Shown here: one piece after another, positions 40,897 to 52,362 of the stretch
Position numbering within the stretch: the first letter of the stretch is position 1
Layout of the letters: the number at the start of each line of letters is the position of its first letter
Origin: Acuticoccus sp963704595
GTDB taxonomy: Bacteria > Pseudomonadota > Alphaproteobacteria > Rhizobiales > Amorphaceae
Direction of reading: 5' to 3'
Length of the DNA: 64,000 nt
Assembly (NCBI GenBank): GCA_963704595.1
Contig: OY969922.1
Span: forward strand, 3,100,001-3,164,000
Made by a program: the position numbers and the translations under genes
Notes under the pieces: model-generated
Told to the model about the DNA's origin: nothing
The model's input: only the letters and a program-made list of their open reading frames with translations
Database searches by the model: none

Positions 40897-42509
40897 GCCG
40901 CGCCCGCTTCCGCGGCGGCGCGCTGGCGCAGCGCAAAGCGCTGCAGCTTGCCGGTCTCGGTGCGGGGCAGCGCGTCGACGAACGTCGACGGCGCGGGGGT
41001 ACTTGTAGGGGGCGAGTTCGGCTTTCACGTGGTCCTGCAGGGCTTTGGCCATGGCGGCGTCGCCGGTGTCGCCGGGTTTCAGCACGACGTAGGCCTTCGC
41101 GATCTGGCCGCGCTCGGCGTCGGGCGCGGCGACGACGCCGGCTTCGGCCACGGCCGGGTGGGTGAGAAGGCCCGATTCCACCTCGGGTCCGGCGATGTTG
41201 TACCCGGCGGAGATGATCATGTCGTCCGAGCGGGCCTGATACCAGAAGTACCCGTCGTCATCGCGGATGTAGGTGTCGCCGGTGACGTTCCAGCCGTTCT
41301 GCACGTAGTCGCTCCTGCCGCGGGTCGGAGAGGTAGCGGCAGCCCGTCGGGCCGCGCACGGCGAGGCGGCCGGGGGTGCCGTCGGGCACGGTGTCGCCGC
41401 TCTCGTCGATCACCTTGGCCTCGAAGCCCGGCACCGGCTTGCCGGTGGCGCCGGGGCGGACCTCGTCCTCGCGCGCGGCAATGAAGATGTGCAGCATCTC
41501 GGTCGCGCCGATCCCGTCGAGGATCTTGATGCCGGTCGCCTCCTTCCACGCCTCCAAGGTGGCGCGCGGCAGCGCCTCGCCGGCCGACACGCACTTGCGC
41601 AAGCGCGCTGAGGTCGTGGTCGCCGAGCTTGGCGAGCATCGCGCGGTAGGCGGTGGGCGCGGTGAACATCACGGTGGCGCCGTAGCTTGGCGGCGGCGTC
41701 CATCAGCGCGTCGGGCGCGGCCTTCTCGATCAGGATGGCGGCGGCGCCGATCGCGCCAGGGGAACAGCACCAGCCCGCCGAGGCCGAAGGTGAAGGCGAG
41801 CGGCGGCGAGCCGATGAAGCGGTCGTCGGCGTCGGCACGCAGAACCTTCGCGGCGTAGCAGTCGCAGATGGCGAGCATGTCACGGTGGAAGTGCATCGTC
41901 CCCTTGGGAATGCCGGTGGTGCCGGAGGTGAAGCCGATGAGGCAGACGTCGTCCGACGCGGTGTCGCAGGGCGCGAACTCGGGGCTCGCGGCGGCGACCT
42001 CGCCGTCGAACTCGGCGGTCGCCGAACAGGATGACCTCGCAGTCGCGGCCCTGCGGCTGCCTTCTCCATCTCGTCGCGGAGCTTCACGTCGCAGACGGCA
42101 AGCGTGACCTTCGCCTTGTCGAGCATCACGCCGAGTTCCTTGGCGCGCAGGAGCGGCATGGTGGCGACCACGATGCCGCCCGCCTTCAGCACCGCGAAGT
42201 AGACCGCCGCCATCATCGGGTTGTTGGCCGAGCGCAGCATGCACGCGGTTGCCGGAGACCATGCCGCGCGCCGTCAGCGCGTTGGCGATGCGGTTCACCT
42301 GCGCGGCGAGTTCGGCGAAGGTCCAGCGCACGCCGTCGCCCAGCACCGCGAGGCGGTCGCCGCGGCCTTCGGCGACGTGCCGGTCGATCAGCTCGACGGC
42401 GCAGTTCAGCCGTCCGGGTAGCCGAGGTCTTCGAGGCCTGGAAGACCGGCCAGGACTTTGACGGGAGGGAGATTGTCGCGCGCGAAATGGTCGACGAGAC
42501 CGGTCCGGT

Positions 42510-42513
<4 letters not shown>
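40893..42513 (-). CDS. Aryl-CoA ligase (2-aminobenzoate/benzoate-CoA ligase type), many apparent frameshifts
   Basis: About 535 residues when read through. It is an ANL superfamily acyl-CoA synthetase that would activate an aromatic acid with ATP and CoA. Visible parts: the N-terminus (NLPPVKVLAGLPGLEDLGYP), the AMP-binding motif GFTSGTTGIPKGTMHFHRDM, the aromatic-pocket stretch PPLAFTFGLGGLVLFPW, DGIGATEMLHIF, and the C-terminal hinge and catalytic lysine (ARSDDMIISAGYNIAGPEVE; RTETGKLQRFALR). HFHRDM and GIGATEMLHIF are characteristic of 2-aminobenzoate/benzoate-CoA ligases. About nine single-base breaks occur (near 42420, 42245, 42055, 42017, 41760, 41690, 41597, 41322 and 40995). The start ATG overlaps the acyl-CoA dehydrogenase stop (ATGA) and the stop overlaps ridA (ATGA). 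Confidence 0.85.
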
Positions 42514-44560
<2,047 letters not shown>

Positions 44561-44564
<4 letters not shown>

Positions 44565-45039
44565 GTACGCTCCGCCACGCTGTCGCGTGCAGTCTTGAGA
44601 AGGGTCGAGAGTTGGGTCGCGGCTGTCGCGGGTCGAGGCCGTCGAACAGCTCTTCGATCCAGCCGCGGTGGACCTTTGCCATCGCCGCGAACCGCGCAGC
44701 GCCTTCGGGCGTCAGGCGCACGGTGGCGGACCGGCGGTCGGCGCGGCGAACCTTGCGCTCGACGAGACCGTCCTCGGCCAGCCGGTCGACGAGGCCGGTG
44801 ACGTTGCCGTTGGTGACCATCAGGCGGCGGGAGAGTTCGCCCAGCGTGACGCCCTCCCCGGCCTTGGCGAGCTGGGCCATCAGGTCGAACCGCGGCAGCG
44901 TCATTGCAAACTCGGCGCGCAGGCGCCGGGAGAGCTCGGCCTCGACCTGGTTGGCGGTGGCGAACAGGCGCAGCCAGAGGCGCAGCGCGTCGGCGCCGTC
45001 GGTCGTGCGGTCAGGCTCCGGGGCGACGCGCAGGTCCAT
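44561..45039 (-). CDS. MarR family transcriptional regulator, one apparent frameshift
   Basis: About 159 residues when read through. Winged-helix MarR domain: LPRFDLMAQLAKAGEGVTLGE (as 'LPRFDLMAQLA'), LSRRLMVTNGNVTGLVDRLAEDG and the wing VRRADRRSATVRLTPEG. Near 44640 one base is missing; correcting it gives the tail TAATQLSTLLKTARDSVAER and a stop that overlaps the hydratase ATG. MarR proteins in aryl-CoA operons commonly repress and are released by the CoA thioester. It is embedded second in the operon and probably controls it and the divergent flavoprotein gene through the site at 45815-45837. Confidence 0.88.
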
Positions 45040-45790
45040 CTACATGACCTCGCCGCCCGCGACCGCGATCGCCTGGCCGGTGATCGACGCGGCGCCGGGA
45101 CCGGCGAGCCAGCGAACGGCGTCCGCCACTTCCTCGGGCGCGACGAGCCGCGCCATCGGGTTGTTCTTCGCCAGCGCCGCGCGCGCCTCGTCGGCGCTGC
45201 GGCCGGTCTTGGCGGTGATGTTGGAGATGCTGGCGGCGGTCATCTCGGTGTCGGCGAAGCCGGGGCAGACGGCGTTGACGGTGACGCCGGTCTTCGCGGT
45301 TTCCAGCGCCAGCGAGCGGATCAGGCCGAGGACGGCATGCTTGGTCGCCGCAGTAGGCGCCGGCGTAGGCGTATCCCTTGAGCGAGGCGGTGCTGGCGAC
45401 GGCGACGATGCGGCCGAAGCCGGCCTCCGTCATCCCCGGCAGGACGAGCTGGATGGCGTTGAGAACGCCCTCGACGTTGACGGCGAACATGCGGCGGAGC
45501 GCCTCGGGGTCGGTCTTGCCGACCGGCGCCGTCTCCGAAATGCCGGCGGCGGCGACCAGCACGGTGACTGGTCCGAAGGCGACCTCGGCGGCGCGAACGG
45601 CCCTGGCGAGCGCCGCAGGGTCCGTCACATCGGCAGCGAAGCCGCGGGCCTCGCGCAGGGTTGCGGCAGTCTCGTCCAGCGGCGCGGCACGGCGGCCGAC
45701 CAGCGAGACGGCATGCGTCGGCGCCATCGCGGCTGCGACAGCGCGGCCGATGCCCGTCCCCCCGCCAGTGATTAAAACATGGCCTGTCAT
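45040..45790 (-). CDS. SDR family NAD(P)-dependent oxidoreductase, one apparent frameshift
   Basis: About 249 residues when read through. Cofactor motif LITGGGTGIGRAVA (TGxxxGIG), AAAGISET for NNAG, catalytic Ser in VASTASLKGYAYAGAY. A one-base insertion near 45352 falls between the catalytic Tyr and Lys; removing it restores Y-C-A-T-K (YxxxK) and the normal VTVNAVCPGFADTEM end. This strongly suggests that the real protein is intact. First gene of the operon; likely the 3-hydroxyacyl-CoA or alicyclic alcohol dehydrogenase step. Its stop is directly next to the marR ATG. Confidence 0.87.
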
Positions 45791-45814
45791 GGGCGACAGT
45801 GTGCGCTTGTCGTG

Positions 45815-45837
45815 CTATTCCTTCAAGTATAAAATAG
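45815..45837. promoter_or_regulatory. Candidate MarR operator/promoter in the divergent gap
   Basis: CTATT-N13-AATAG, an AT-rich inverted repeat, sits in the middle of the 71-base gap between the SDR-marR operon and the flavoprotein gene. It also contains TATAAA (45828-45833), a possible -10 for the plus-strand gene. Position and symmetry fit a shared MarR-controlled site. Confidence 0.4.
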
Positions 45838-45861
45838 TTCCGTGAGCCAAGGAGAGGCGCT

Positions 45862-48212
45862 ATGCGCATTGCAGTGATCGGCGGCGGCCCGGCGGGCCTT
45901 TACTTCTCGATTCTCCACAAGCTGTCCGACCCTGCCGCGCAGATCACCGTCTACGAGCGCAACCGTCCGTCCGACACCTTCGGTTTCGGCGTCGTCTTTT
46001 CAGACGAAACGCTGCAGAATTTCGAGAAGTACGACGCGGAGAGCTACCGCCTCATCACCAGCCGCTTCGCTTACTGGGATGACGTTGCCGTCTACTTCAA
46101 GGATGAAGTCTACCGCATCGGCGGAAACGGCTTCTGCGGCTGCTCGCGCAAGACGCTGCTGGAGCTCCTCAACTACCGCGCCAGCCAGCTCGGCATCGAG
46201 ATCCGCAACGAGACCGACCTCTCCATCGACGCCATCATGAAGCTGTCGGCCGAGAACGACCTCGTGGTCGCCGCCGACGGCATCAACTCGGTGGTGCGCG
46301 AGCATTTCGTCGACCACTTCAAGCCGTCGACCGACCTGCGGCCCAACCACTTCTCGTGGATGGGCTCGACCCGCGAGCTCGACGCCTTCTCCTTCTTCTT
46401 CGAGAAGAACGACGACGGCCTCTTCATCGCCCACGCCTACCAGTACGAGCCCGGCGCCTCGACCTGGGTGATGGAGACCGACCCCGAGACCTACGCAAGG
46501 GTCTTCAAGGACAAGACCGAAGAAGAGAGCGCCGCCTACCTCGAAAAGGTGTTCGCCAGGGCGCTCGACGGCCACAGGCTGAAGACCAACCGCTCGATGT
46601 GGCGCAACTTCCCGATGATCCGCAACGAGCGCTGGACCCACGGCAACATCGTCCTTCTCGGCGATGCCAAGGCGACCGCGCACTTCTCCATCGGCTCCGG
46701 CACCAAGCTTGCGATGGAAGACGCCATCGCGCTGGCGCAGGCCGTGAAGAAGACGCCCGACATAAAGGCCGCCCTCGCCGCCTTCGAGACCGGTCGCCGC
46801 GAGGAGGTGGAGAAGACGCAGCATTCCGCCGACGTGTCGCTGGTGTGGTTCGAGCGTCTCGACCGCTACTGGAAGATGGACCCCGTGCAGTTCGCCTTCG
46901 GCCTGATGACCCGCGCCAAGGCGATCACCTACGACAACCTCGAGCTGCGCGCGCCCGAGTTCGTGGAGGAGGTGACGAAGCACTTCGCCATGGGCGTCGC
47001 GGACGCAGGGTTCGACGTCGACCTCGACCACCCCAAGCCGCCGATGTTCCAGCCCTTCCGGCTGCGCGACATGGTGCTCGACAACCGCGTCGTCGTCTCG
47101 CCGATGGACACCTACAGCGCGGTCGACGGCGTCGCGCAGGATTTCCACCTCGTCCACTACGGGCAGCGGGCCATGGGCGGCGCGGCGCTGATGTACACCG
47201 AGATGGTGTGCGTCACCGACGAGGGCCGGATCACCAAGGGATGCACCGGCCTCTACACCGACGAGCAGGAAGCCGCCTGGCAGCGCGTGGTGGACTTCGC
47301 GCGCGCCCATTCGGACACCAAGATCTGCATCCAGCTCGGCCATTCGGGCCGCAAGGGCTCGACCCGGCTGATGTGGGACGGCATGGACCAGCCGCTCGAC
47401 GAGGGCGCGTGGGAGACCCTCGCCCCCTCGGCGCTCCCCTATTACGGCCACTCGGGCAAGCCGCGGGAGATGACGCGGGACGACATGGACCGCGTGCGCG
47501 ACGCCTTCGTCGCGGCGACCGAGCGGTGCGTGCGCATGGGCGTCGACATGATCGAGCTCCACTGTGCGCACGGCTATCTTCTGGCAAGCTTCCTCTCCCC
47601 CCTCACCAACCGGCGGACGGACGAGTATGGCGGCTCGATGGAGAATCGCCTGCGCTACCCGCTCGAGGTATTCGACGCGATGCGCGCGGTGTGGCCGAAC
47701 GAGAAGCCGATGTCGGTCCGCGTCTCGGCGACCGACTGGGCCGACGGGCGGCATCACCGGCGACGACACGGTGGAGATCGCGAAGGCGTTCGTGGAGCAC
47801 GGGGTCGACCTCGTGGACGTGTCGACCGGGCAGACGGTGCCCGAGGCGAAACCGATCTACGGGCGCATGTTCCAGACCCCGTTCGCCGAGCAGGTGCGCG
47901 CCGAGGCCAAGATCGCGACCATGGCGGTCGGCACCATCACGCAGCGCCGACCAGATCAACACCATCCTCGCGGCGGGGCGTGCCGATCTCGTGGCGCTCG
48001 CCCGCCCGCACCTCGTGAACCCCTACTTCACCCTGCTTGCGGCGGCGGACTACGGCGTGACGGACGTCGACTGCCCGCCGCAGTACGCGCCGGGCCGCGA
48101 CCAGGCGTTCCGCAATGCACCGCGTGCCCGTCAGGAGCTGAAAGACCTCAAGCTGAAGGCAAAACCGCGCCATCGGTATCAGAGTGAACGGGGACGGGCC
48201 GCTGCTGAGTAA
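45862..48212 (+). CDS. Bifunctional aryl-CoA monooxygenase/OYE-type reductase (2-aminobenzoyl-CoA monooxygenase/reductase or salicylyl-CoA 5-hydroxylase type)
   Basis: About 783 residues when read through. N-terminal half: FAD aromatic hydroxylase with the dinucleotide motif AVIGGGPAGLYFSIL, VVAADGINSVVRE and NIVLLGDAKATAHFSIGSG. C-terminal half (from about residue 395): NADH:flavin oxidoreductase/old yellow enzyme TIM barrel with VVSPMDTYSAVDG, QLGHSGRKGSTRLM and ELHCAHGYLLASFLSPLTN. This fusion is known from 2-aminobenzoyl-CoA monooxygenase/reductase of Azoarcus evansii, which hydroxylates and then reduces the ring, and from proteins annotated as salicylyl-CoA 5-hydroxylase. One extra base near 47747 and one near 47945 break the barrel; flanks are conserved. 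An AAGGAG site lies 8 bases before the ATG. Confidence 0.88.
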
Positions 48213-48255
48213 GGTTTGGGAAACCATTCGCATTCACCAACTTGGACTGCTATCG

Positions 48256-48275
48256 GGGTCCGGCCGGCCGGACCC
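48256..48275. terminator. Perfect 20-base GC palindrome after the flavoprotein gene
   Basis: GGGTCCGGCC followed directly by its reverse complement, 43 bases after the flavoprotein stop and 25 bases before the next ATG. It may end the flavoprotein transcript or fold in the leader of the GH3 gene. No U-tract follows. Confidence 0.45.
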
Positions 48276-48300
48276 GTCGAAATTCAAGGAGGCGCATGCG

Positions 48301-49650
48301 ATGGCTTTTGCCGTCATGCCCGCAACGTTCATTCGCCATGCCGCCTCGGCACTCGTCGCAGCCTCGCTCACCGTCAACGCGGTGCCAGCGCTGGCGCAGG
48401 CCACCATTCCGCGCCCGCCGATGGACGGGCTGATCGACCGGGGGGGCGATTGGGTCGCAGAGCCTCCTGAGCGGCCGGCGGGCTACGTCATCCCCGAAAC
48501 GGACTGCGAGCCGGCCGATCCGGCGATCGTCTGGGCGAGCCTTCCGCGGCCGCTGCGCGAACTGTCGCTGCGGCAGATGATCGGCCAGTTGCTGGTGGTG
48601 AGCTACTCCGGCACCGCGCCTGATTCGGCGGGCGTTGCCATCGCCGAGGGCGCGCTGCGCAAATCCGAGATCGGCGGCGTCCTCACCTTCCGCCACAACA
48701 TCGAATCGGCCGATGACACGCGCGCGGTCAACAAGACGCTGAGCGACGCCAACGCGCTCCTGCCGGCGATGATCGCCGTGGACCAGGAAGGCGGCGCGGT
48801 GATGCGCCTGCGGCCGAGCGAAGGCGGCCCCGACACGCCCTCCGCCGCCGACGTTGCCGAAGGCACGGTCGAGGAGGCGCGAGCCACCTACGACGAGATG
48901 GCGACAGCCCTCGCCGACCTCGGCTTCAACGCAAATTTTGGCCCAGTCGTGGACCTCTCGGTCAACCCCAACAACCCGGTCATCGCCCAGTTCGGCCGCG
49001 CATTCGGTGACGCTGCCGAGACGGTCGTCGACTACGCCCGCGCCTTCATCGACGCGCACCGTGCCGCCGGCGTCGCCACCGCGCTCAAGCACTTCCCGGG
49101 CCACGGCTCGTCCCGCGCCGACAGCCACATCGGCGCGATCGACCTCTCCCCCACCTGGACGCCGGAGGAGATGGTGCCGTTTCGCGAGCTGATCGCCGAG
49201 AAGGAGGCCGACATGGTGATGATCGGCCACCTGTCGCTCGAAGGCGTCTCCGGCCCCGGCGATCTCCCCGCGTCCCTCTCCCCCATCGCGATCCAGAAGA
49301 TCCTGCGCGACACCTTCTGCTTCGAGGGCGTGGTGGTAAGCGACGATCTCGCGATGGACGCGATCGAGGAACACTGGGGCTCGCCAGAGGCGACGCGGCT
49401 GATGATCGAGGCAGGCGGCGACATCGCGCTCCTGTCCCTCTCGGCCGACAAGGGGATGACGCTGGTGACCGAGATCACCGACCTCCTCCTCGCCGAGGCG
49501 GAGGCGGATCCGGAATTCGCAACCAAGATTCGCCGGGCCTACGCCCGGGTCGCGACGCACAAGCTCGACCTTGCCGAGCGGCAGAAGGCCGCCGAGCGGG
49601 AGGCGATGGCGCGGCTTTCCGAGAAAGACCCCGGCACACGGCAGAACTGA
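48301..49650 (+). CDS. Exported glycoside hydrolase family 3 protein (beta-N-acetylhexosaminidase type)
   Basis: A 449-residue GH3 enzyme. A signal peptide (AASALVAASLTVNAVPALA-QA) precedes the catalytic barrel. NagZ-type motifs are present: GQLLVVSYSGT, AVDQEGGAVMRL, GFNANFGPVVDLSVNPNNP, ALKHFPGHGSSRADSH with the loop His that acts as acid-base in this subgroup, and VVVSDDLAMDAI with the nucleophilic Asp. It would cleave N-acetylglucosaminyl residues from peptidoglycan fragments, here probably in the periplasm, unlike the cytoplasmic E. coli NagZ. ATG 48301 has AAGGAGG 8 bases upstream; the frame is open further but has no ribosome site. Confidence 0.88.
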   Translation: MAFAVMPATFIRHAASALVAASLTVNAVPALAQATIPRPPMDGLIDRGGDWVAEPPERPAGYVIPETDCEPADPAIVWASLPRPLRELSLRQMIGQLLVVSYSGTAPDSAGVAIAEGALRKSEIGGVLTFRHNIESADDTRAVNKTLSDANALLPAMIAVDQEGGAVMRLRPSEGGPDTPSAADVAEGTVEEARATYDEMATALADLGFNANFGPVVDLSVNPNNPVIAQFGRAFGDAAETVVDYARAFIDAHRAAGVATALKHFPGHGSSRADSHIGAIDLSPTWTPEEMVPFRELIAEKEADMVMIGHLSLEGVSGPGDLPASLSPIAIQKILRDTFCFEGVVVSDDLAMDAIEEHWGSPEATRLMIEAGGDIALLSLSADKGMTLVTEITDLLLAEAEADPEFATKIRRAYARVATHKLDLAERQKAAEREAMARLSEKDPGTRQN

Positions 49651-49661
49651 CGACACGAAAA

Positions 49662-49690
49662 CGCCGCCCGGACGCTGGTTCCGGGCGGCG
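49662..49690 (-). terminator. Hairpin terminator of the first EF-hand gene
   Basis: An 11-bp perfect stem (CGCCGCCCGGA / TCCGGGCGGCG) with a 7-base loop, followed on the minus strand by TTTTC. It lies 41 bases after the stop of the EF-hand gene at 49732. The same stem occurs again at 50232-50260. It also ends 40 bases after the GH3 stop on the plus strand. Confidence 0.75.
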
Positions 49691-49731
49691 AATGCAGTCA
49701 GTGTCGCCGGTGGCCCGGCTTGCTGCGGCTC

Positions 49732-50046
49732 TTATCGGTTGAAGATGCCGTCGTTGTCGAACGCGCCGTACTCTTCCTCGTTGAGCATGCCGTCCCGGTC
49801 GGCGTCGTAGCGCGAGAACACGCCGCGATTGTACTCGTCTTCGTCGATCGTGCCGTCCTGGTTGGCATCGAGCGTACGGTAGTCGCTGCGGTCAGCGAAC
49901 AGGCCGCCGAACTCATCGTTGTCCAGAAGACCGTCCTGGTTGAGGTCATGGTCGCGGACCATCTCGGCTGCGGTCTGAGCCTGAACGGAACCGGCCATCA
50001 GAGTAGCAACAGCAGCGGCACCGATAATCTTGGCAACGTTATACAT
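49732..50046 (-). CDS. Secreted EF-hand calcium-binding protein, copy A
   Basis: A 104-residue protein with a signal peptide (IIGAAAVATLMAGSVQA-QT) and three EF-hand loops of the consensus DxNxDGxxDxxE: DLNQDGLLDNDE (about 34-45), DANQDGTIDEDE (60-71) and DADRDGMLNEEE (80-91). All calcium-coordinating positions are filled, including the central Gly. The mature protein is small, acidic and probably a periplasmic calcium buffer or sensor. A highly similar copy lies 569 bases away on the same strand, and both have the same 3' hairpin. Confidence 0.85.
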   Translation of the reverse strand: MYNVAKIIGAAAVATLMAGSVQAQTAAEMVRDHDLNQDGLLDNDEFGGLFADRSDYRTLDANQDGTIDEDEYNRGVFSRYDADRDGMLNEEEYGAFDNDGIFNR

Positions 50047-50231
50047 AATTATTTCCCTTCGAGCTTTGACCGCCCCAATTCGTACAGGGCGTTTAAATTA
50101 AGAATGCGAGGGATAAGGCATTCGTTCCGCGATTTATGATCGAAACATCATTTATGAGCACGATTAAGAGAATGTAATCTTACTCGATACCGACAGAAGT
50201 CGGTCTGGCTCCGATCGTGCGCACAGGAAGA

Positions 50232-50260
50232 CGCCGCCCGGACGCGGGGTCCGGGCGGCG
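50232..50260 (-). terminator. Hairpin terminator of the second EF-hand gene
   Basis: The same 11-bp stem as at 49662-49690 (CGCCGCCCGGA / TCCGGGCGGCG, loop CGCGGGG), 41 bases after the stop of copy B. On the minus strand it is followed by TCTTCC, so the U-tract is weaker than in copy A. Confidence 0.65.
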
Positions 50261-50300
50261 AATCATCAGGTCGGTGCCGGTTACCCGGCGGACACGGATC

Positions 50301-50615
50301 TTATCGGTTGAAGATACCGGTATCGGAGAACGCACCGAATTCCTGCTCGTTGAGCATGCCGTCGCGGTCGGCGTCGTAGCGACCCAGCGTACCGCGGTTG
50401 TACTCGGTCTCGTCGATCATGCCGTCCTGATTGACGTCCCAAGTCGCATAATCGCTGCGGCTCGCGAAGCCGGCGTCGAATTCGGTCTGGTCGATGTAGT
50501 TGTCCTGGTTCTGGTCGAGCTCACGGAGCATATCGACCGCCGTCTGAGCCTGGGCTGCGCCAGCAAGCATCATCGAAACAGTAGCAACACCAACGATCTT
50601 GGCAAAGTTAAACAT
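50301..50615 (-). CDS. Secreted EF-hand calcium-binding protein, copy B
   Basis: A 104-residue paralogue of the gene at 49732-50046, same length and same end (GIFNR). Signal peptide IVGVATVSMMLAGAAQA-QT. Loops 2 (DVNQDGMIDETE) and 3 (DADRDGMLNEQE) are canonical, but loop 1 reads DQNQDNYIDQTE, with Asn in place of the conserved Gly at position 6, so its calcium affinity is probably lower. AGGAG lies 8 bases before the ATG, and a good sigma-70-like promoter sits about 100 bases upstream. The pair arose by tandem duplication including the 3' hairpin. Confidence 0.85.
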   Translation of the reverse strand: MFNFAKIVGVATVSMMLAGAAQAQTAVDMLRELDQNQDNYIDQTEFDAGFASRSDYATWDVNQDGMIDETEYNRGTLGRYDADRDGMLNEQEFGAFSDTGIFNR

Positions 50616-50717
50616 AGATTATCTCCTCAAATCGATCGCCCTACACATCTGCGCTGGGCTGTTGGGAGGTAAACGCGCCCAAAATCCAGTCCGTTCCGGA
50701 TTTAATTCGGATGTAAT

Positions 50718-50746
50718 ATTATAACTCTTCAGCGAACTAAGACCAA
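50718..50746 (-). promoter_or_regulatory. Candidate promoter of EF-hand copy B
   Basis: On the minus strand: TTGGTC (50746-50741), a 17-base spacer and a perfect TATAAT (50723-50718), in an AT-rich patch, giving a leader of about 95 bases before the ATG at 50615. The 214-base gap 50616-50829 shows no other feature. Confidence 0.5.
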
Positions 50747-50829
50747 AAACCTCTGCCGAAGAACTTACCGATCGGATCAGTCAGAACGTGAGAAGGGCAG
50801 GAACTCCTCGGCGATAGCGCCCCTGCCCG

Positions 50830-51297
50830 TCACCATACTTCCGCCACGGCCGCGCGATCGAGAACCTCGGCGAGGCGGCGGTGAAGGCTCTGCGCCGATC
50901 CCTGCGGCAAAGCGCGCACCGGGAAAAGCCCGACCTCGGCAATCTCGCCGGCTTCCGGCCGCAGCTCGGACGCCTCCAGGACCCGACGCACGCACGCGAT
51001 ATAAAGAGCGACATGGTCGCGCCCCTCGAGCGCCCTGTTGAAATAGAAGCCAAAGAAGGCCGCAGGCTCGGTGAGCGCCAGGCCGGTCTCCTCGAGAAGC
51101 TCGCGCTCGGCCGCCTCCCGCGCGCTCTCATGCGGATCGACCCCGCCGCCGGGGCAGTGCCACCCGGCCGTATAGGTGTGGCGGACGAGAACGATGCGGT
51201 CGTTTGCGTCGATCGCCATCAGCCGCACGCCGAGCGTTACGGGCGGGCGGACCAGAGCGCGCAGGCGCCAGATGATTTTCCCCCGCCGATCAGCCAC
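50830..51297 (-). CDS. NUDIX hydrolase
   Basis: A 155-residue NUDIX protein. The Nudix box GX5EX7REUXEEXGU is complete (GGVDPHESAREAAERELLEE, then TGL), with the Mg2+-binding glutamates in REXXEE. The N-terminal region (VTLGVRLMAIDANDRIVLVR) and the following HTYTAGWHCPGG fit the small NTP/ADP-ribose pyrophosphohydrolase-like group. The substrate cannot be told from sequence. It is divergent from the phosphoesterase gene, 88 bases apart. Confidence 0.88.
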   Translation of the reverse strand: MADRRGKIIWRLRALVRPPVTLGVRLMAIDANDRIVLVRHTYTAGWHCPGGGVDPHESAREAAERELLEETGLALTEPAAFFGFYFNRALEGRDHVALYIACVRRVLEASELRPEAGEIAEVGLFPVRALPQGSAQSLHRRLAEVLDRAAVAEVW

Positions 51298-51385
51298 CGT
51301 TCAGGTCCACGTCTTGCGCAAGGGCGCCGCAGCCGTCACCAAGGGATCCATAGACCGCCTCCGCGTCGTCCATGGAGCGCCCCCC

Positions 51386-52300
51386 GTGTCCCGTATCCGC
51401 ATCGCTCATCTGTCCGACCTTCATCTCGGGCCACTGCCCCGTCCGCCGCTGGCCTCGCTCGCCTCCAAGCGGGTGTTCGGCTACCTCAACTGGCTGCGCA
51501 ACCGCCGCGGCTCGCTCGACGAGGCGATTCTCGATGCGCTGATCGAGGACATCAAGGCCAAGAAGGTCGACCACGTCTGCGTCACCGGCGACCTCGTCAA
51601 CATCGCGCTGCCGGACGAGTACGGGACCGCTGCCGCCGTCCTCGCGCGGCTCGGCCCGCCGGAACACGTCAGCCTCGTCCCAGGCAACCACGACGCCTAT
51701 GTGCCGGGCGCGCTGCGCGCCGCCAAGGCCGCGTGGGCGCCTTACATGTCCGGCGACGACGGCGTCCAGCAGTTCCCCTACCTGCGGCGGCGCGGCGACG
51801 TCGCGTTCATCGGCATCTCGACGGCCGTGGCGACCCCGCCCCTTTCGGCGCGCGGGCGGGTCGGCGTCACGCAGCGCGAGCGGCTGGCGACCCTGCTCGA
51901 CCGCGTCGACGACGCCTACAAGGTGATTCTCATCCACCATCCGCCGGACGATTCGCTGGCGAGCGGCCACCGCGGCCTCTCCGATCACGCGGAAGTGTCG
52001 CGCATTCTCTCAGAGGGCTGCGCCGACCTCATCCTCTTCGGCCACAATCACGAATGGTCGGTCACCCGGCTCGAGACCCCGCGCGGCGCGGCGCCGATGA
52101 TCGGCGTGCCGTCCGCCTCCTCCGACGGCAGCAAGCACGCGGCCGCCGGCTATGCGCTGTGCGATATAGAGACCGGCACGCGCACCATCCGCCTCTCCCG
52201 CCGCTGCTACGACGTGCCGAGCGGGGTGATGCGCACGACCCAGCAGGTCACGCTGGAGCACATGGACGCGGCGGAAGAGGAGCGCCTCGCGGCTGGCTGA
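51386..52300 (+). CDS. Calcineurin-like metallophosphoesterase
   Basis: A 304-residue cytoplasmic phosphoesterase with all five metal-site motifs: HLSDLHLG (9-16, DxH), VCVTGDLVN (GDxxN/D), LVPGNHDAY (GNHD/E), VILIHHPP (H) and ILFGHNHEW (GHxH). Two divalent metals would be held for phosphomonoester, diester or nucleotide hydrolysis; the group is close to cyclic-nucleotide phosphodiesterase-like and lipid-A-precursor hydrolase-like proteins. GTG 51386 is chosen because GGAG lies 8 bases upstream and the protein begins directly with the family core (RIRIAHLSD). Confidence 0.85.
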   Translation: MSRIRIAHLSDLHLGPLPRPPLASLASKRVFGYLNWLRNRRGSLDEAILDALIEDIKAKKVDHVCVTGDLVNIALPDEYGTAAAVLARLGPPEHVSLVPGNHDAYVPGALRAAKAAWAPYMSGDDGVQQFPYLRRRGDVAFIGISTAVATPPLSARGRVGVTQRERLATLLDRVDDAYKVILIHHPPDDSLASGHRGLSDHAEVSRILSEGCADLILFGHNHEWSVTRLETPRGAAPMIGVPSASSDGSKHAAAGYALCDIETGTRTIRLSRRCYDVPSGVMRTTQQVTLEHMDAAEEERLAAG

Positions 52301-52305
52301 ACGCA

Positions 52306-52340
52306 ATCGCCCGCCGGCAGGGTTGCTGCAGGCGGGCGAT
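52306..52340. terminator. Bidirectional hairpin between convergent genes
   Basis: A perfect 10-bp stem (ATCGCCCGCC / GGCGGGCGAT) with a 15-base loop between the stops of the phosphoesterase and sciP genes. On the plus strand it is followed by CTGCGTTTC. Confidence 0.55.
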
Positions 52341-52362
52341 CTGCGTTTCGGCCGGGGCGAAG

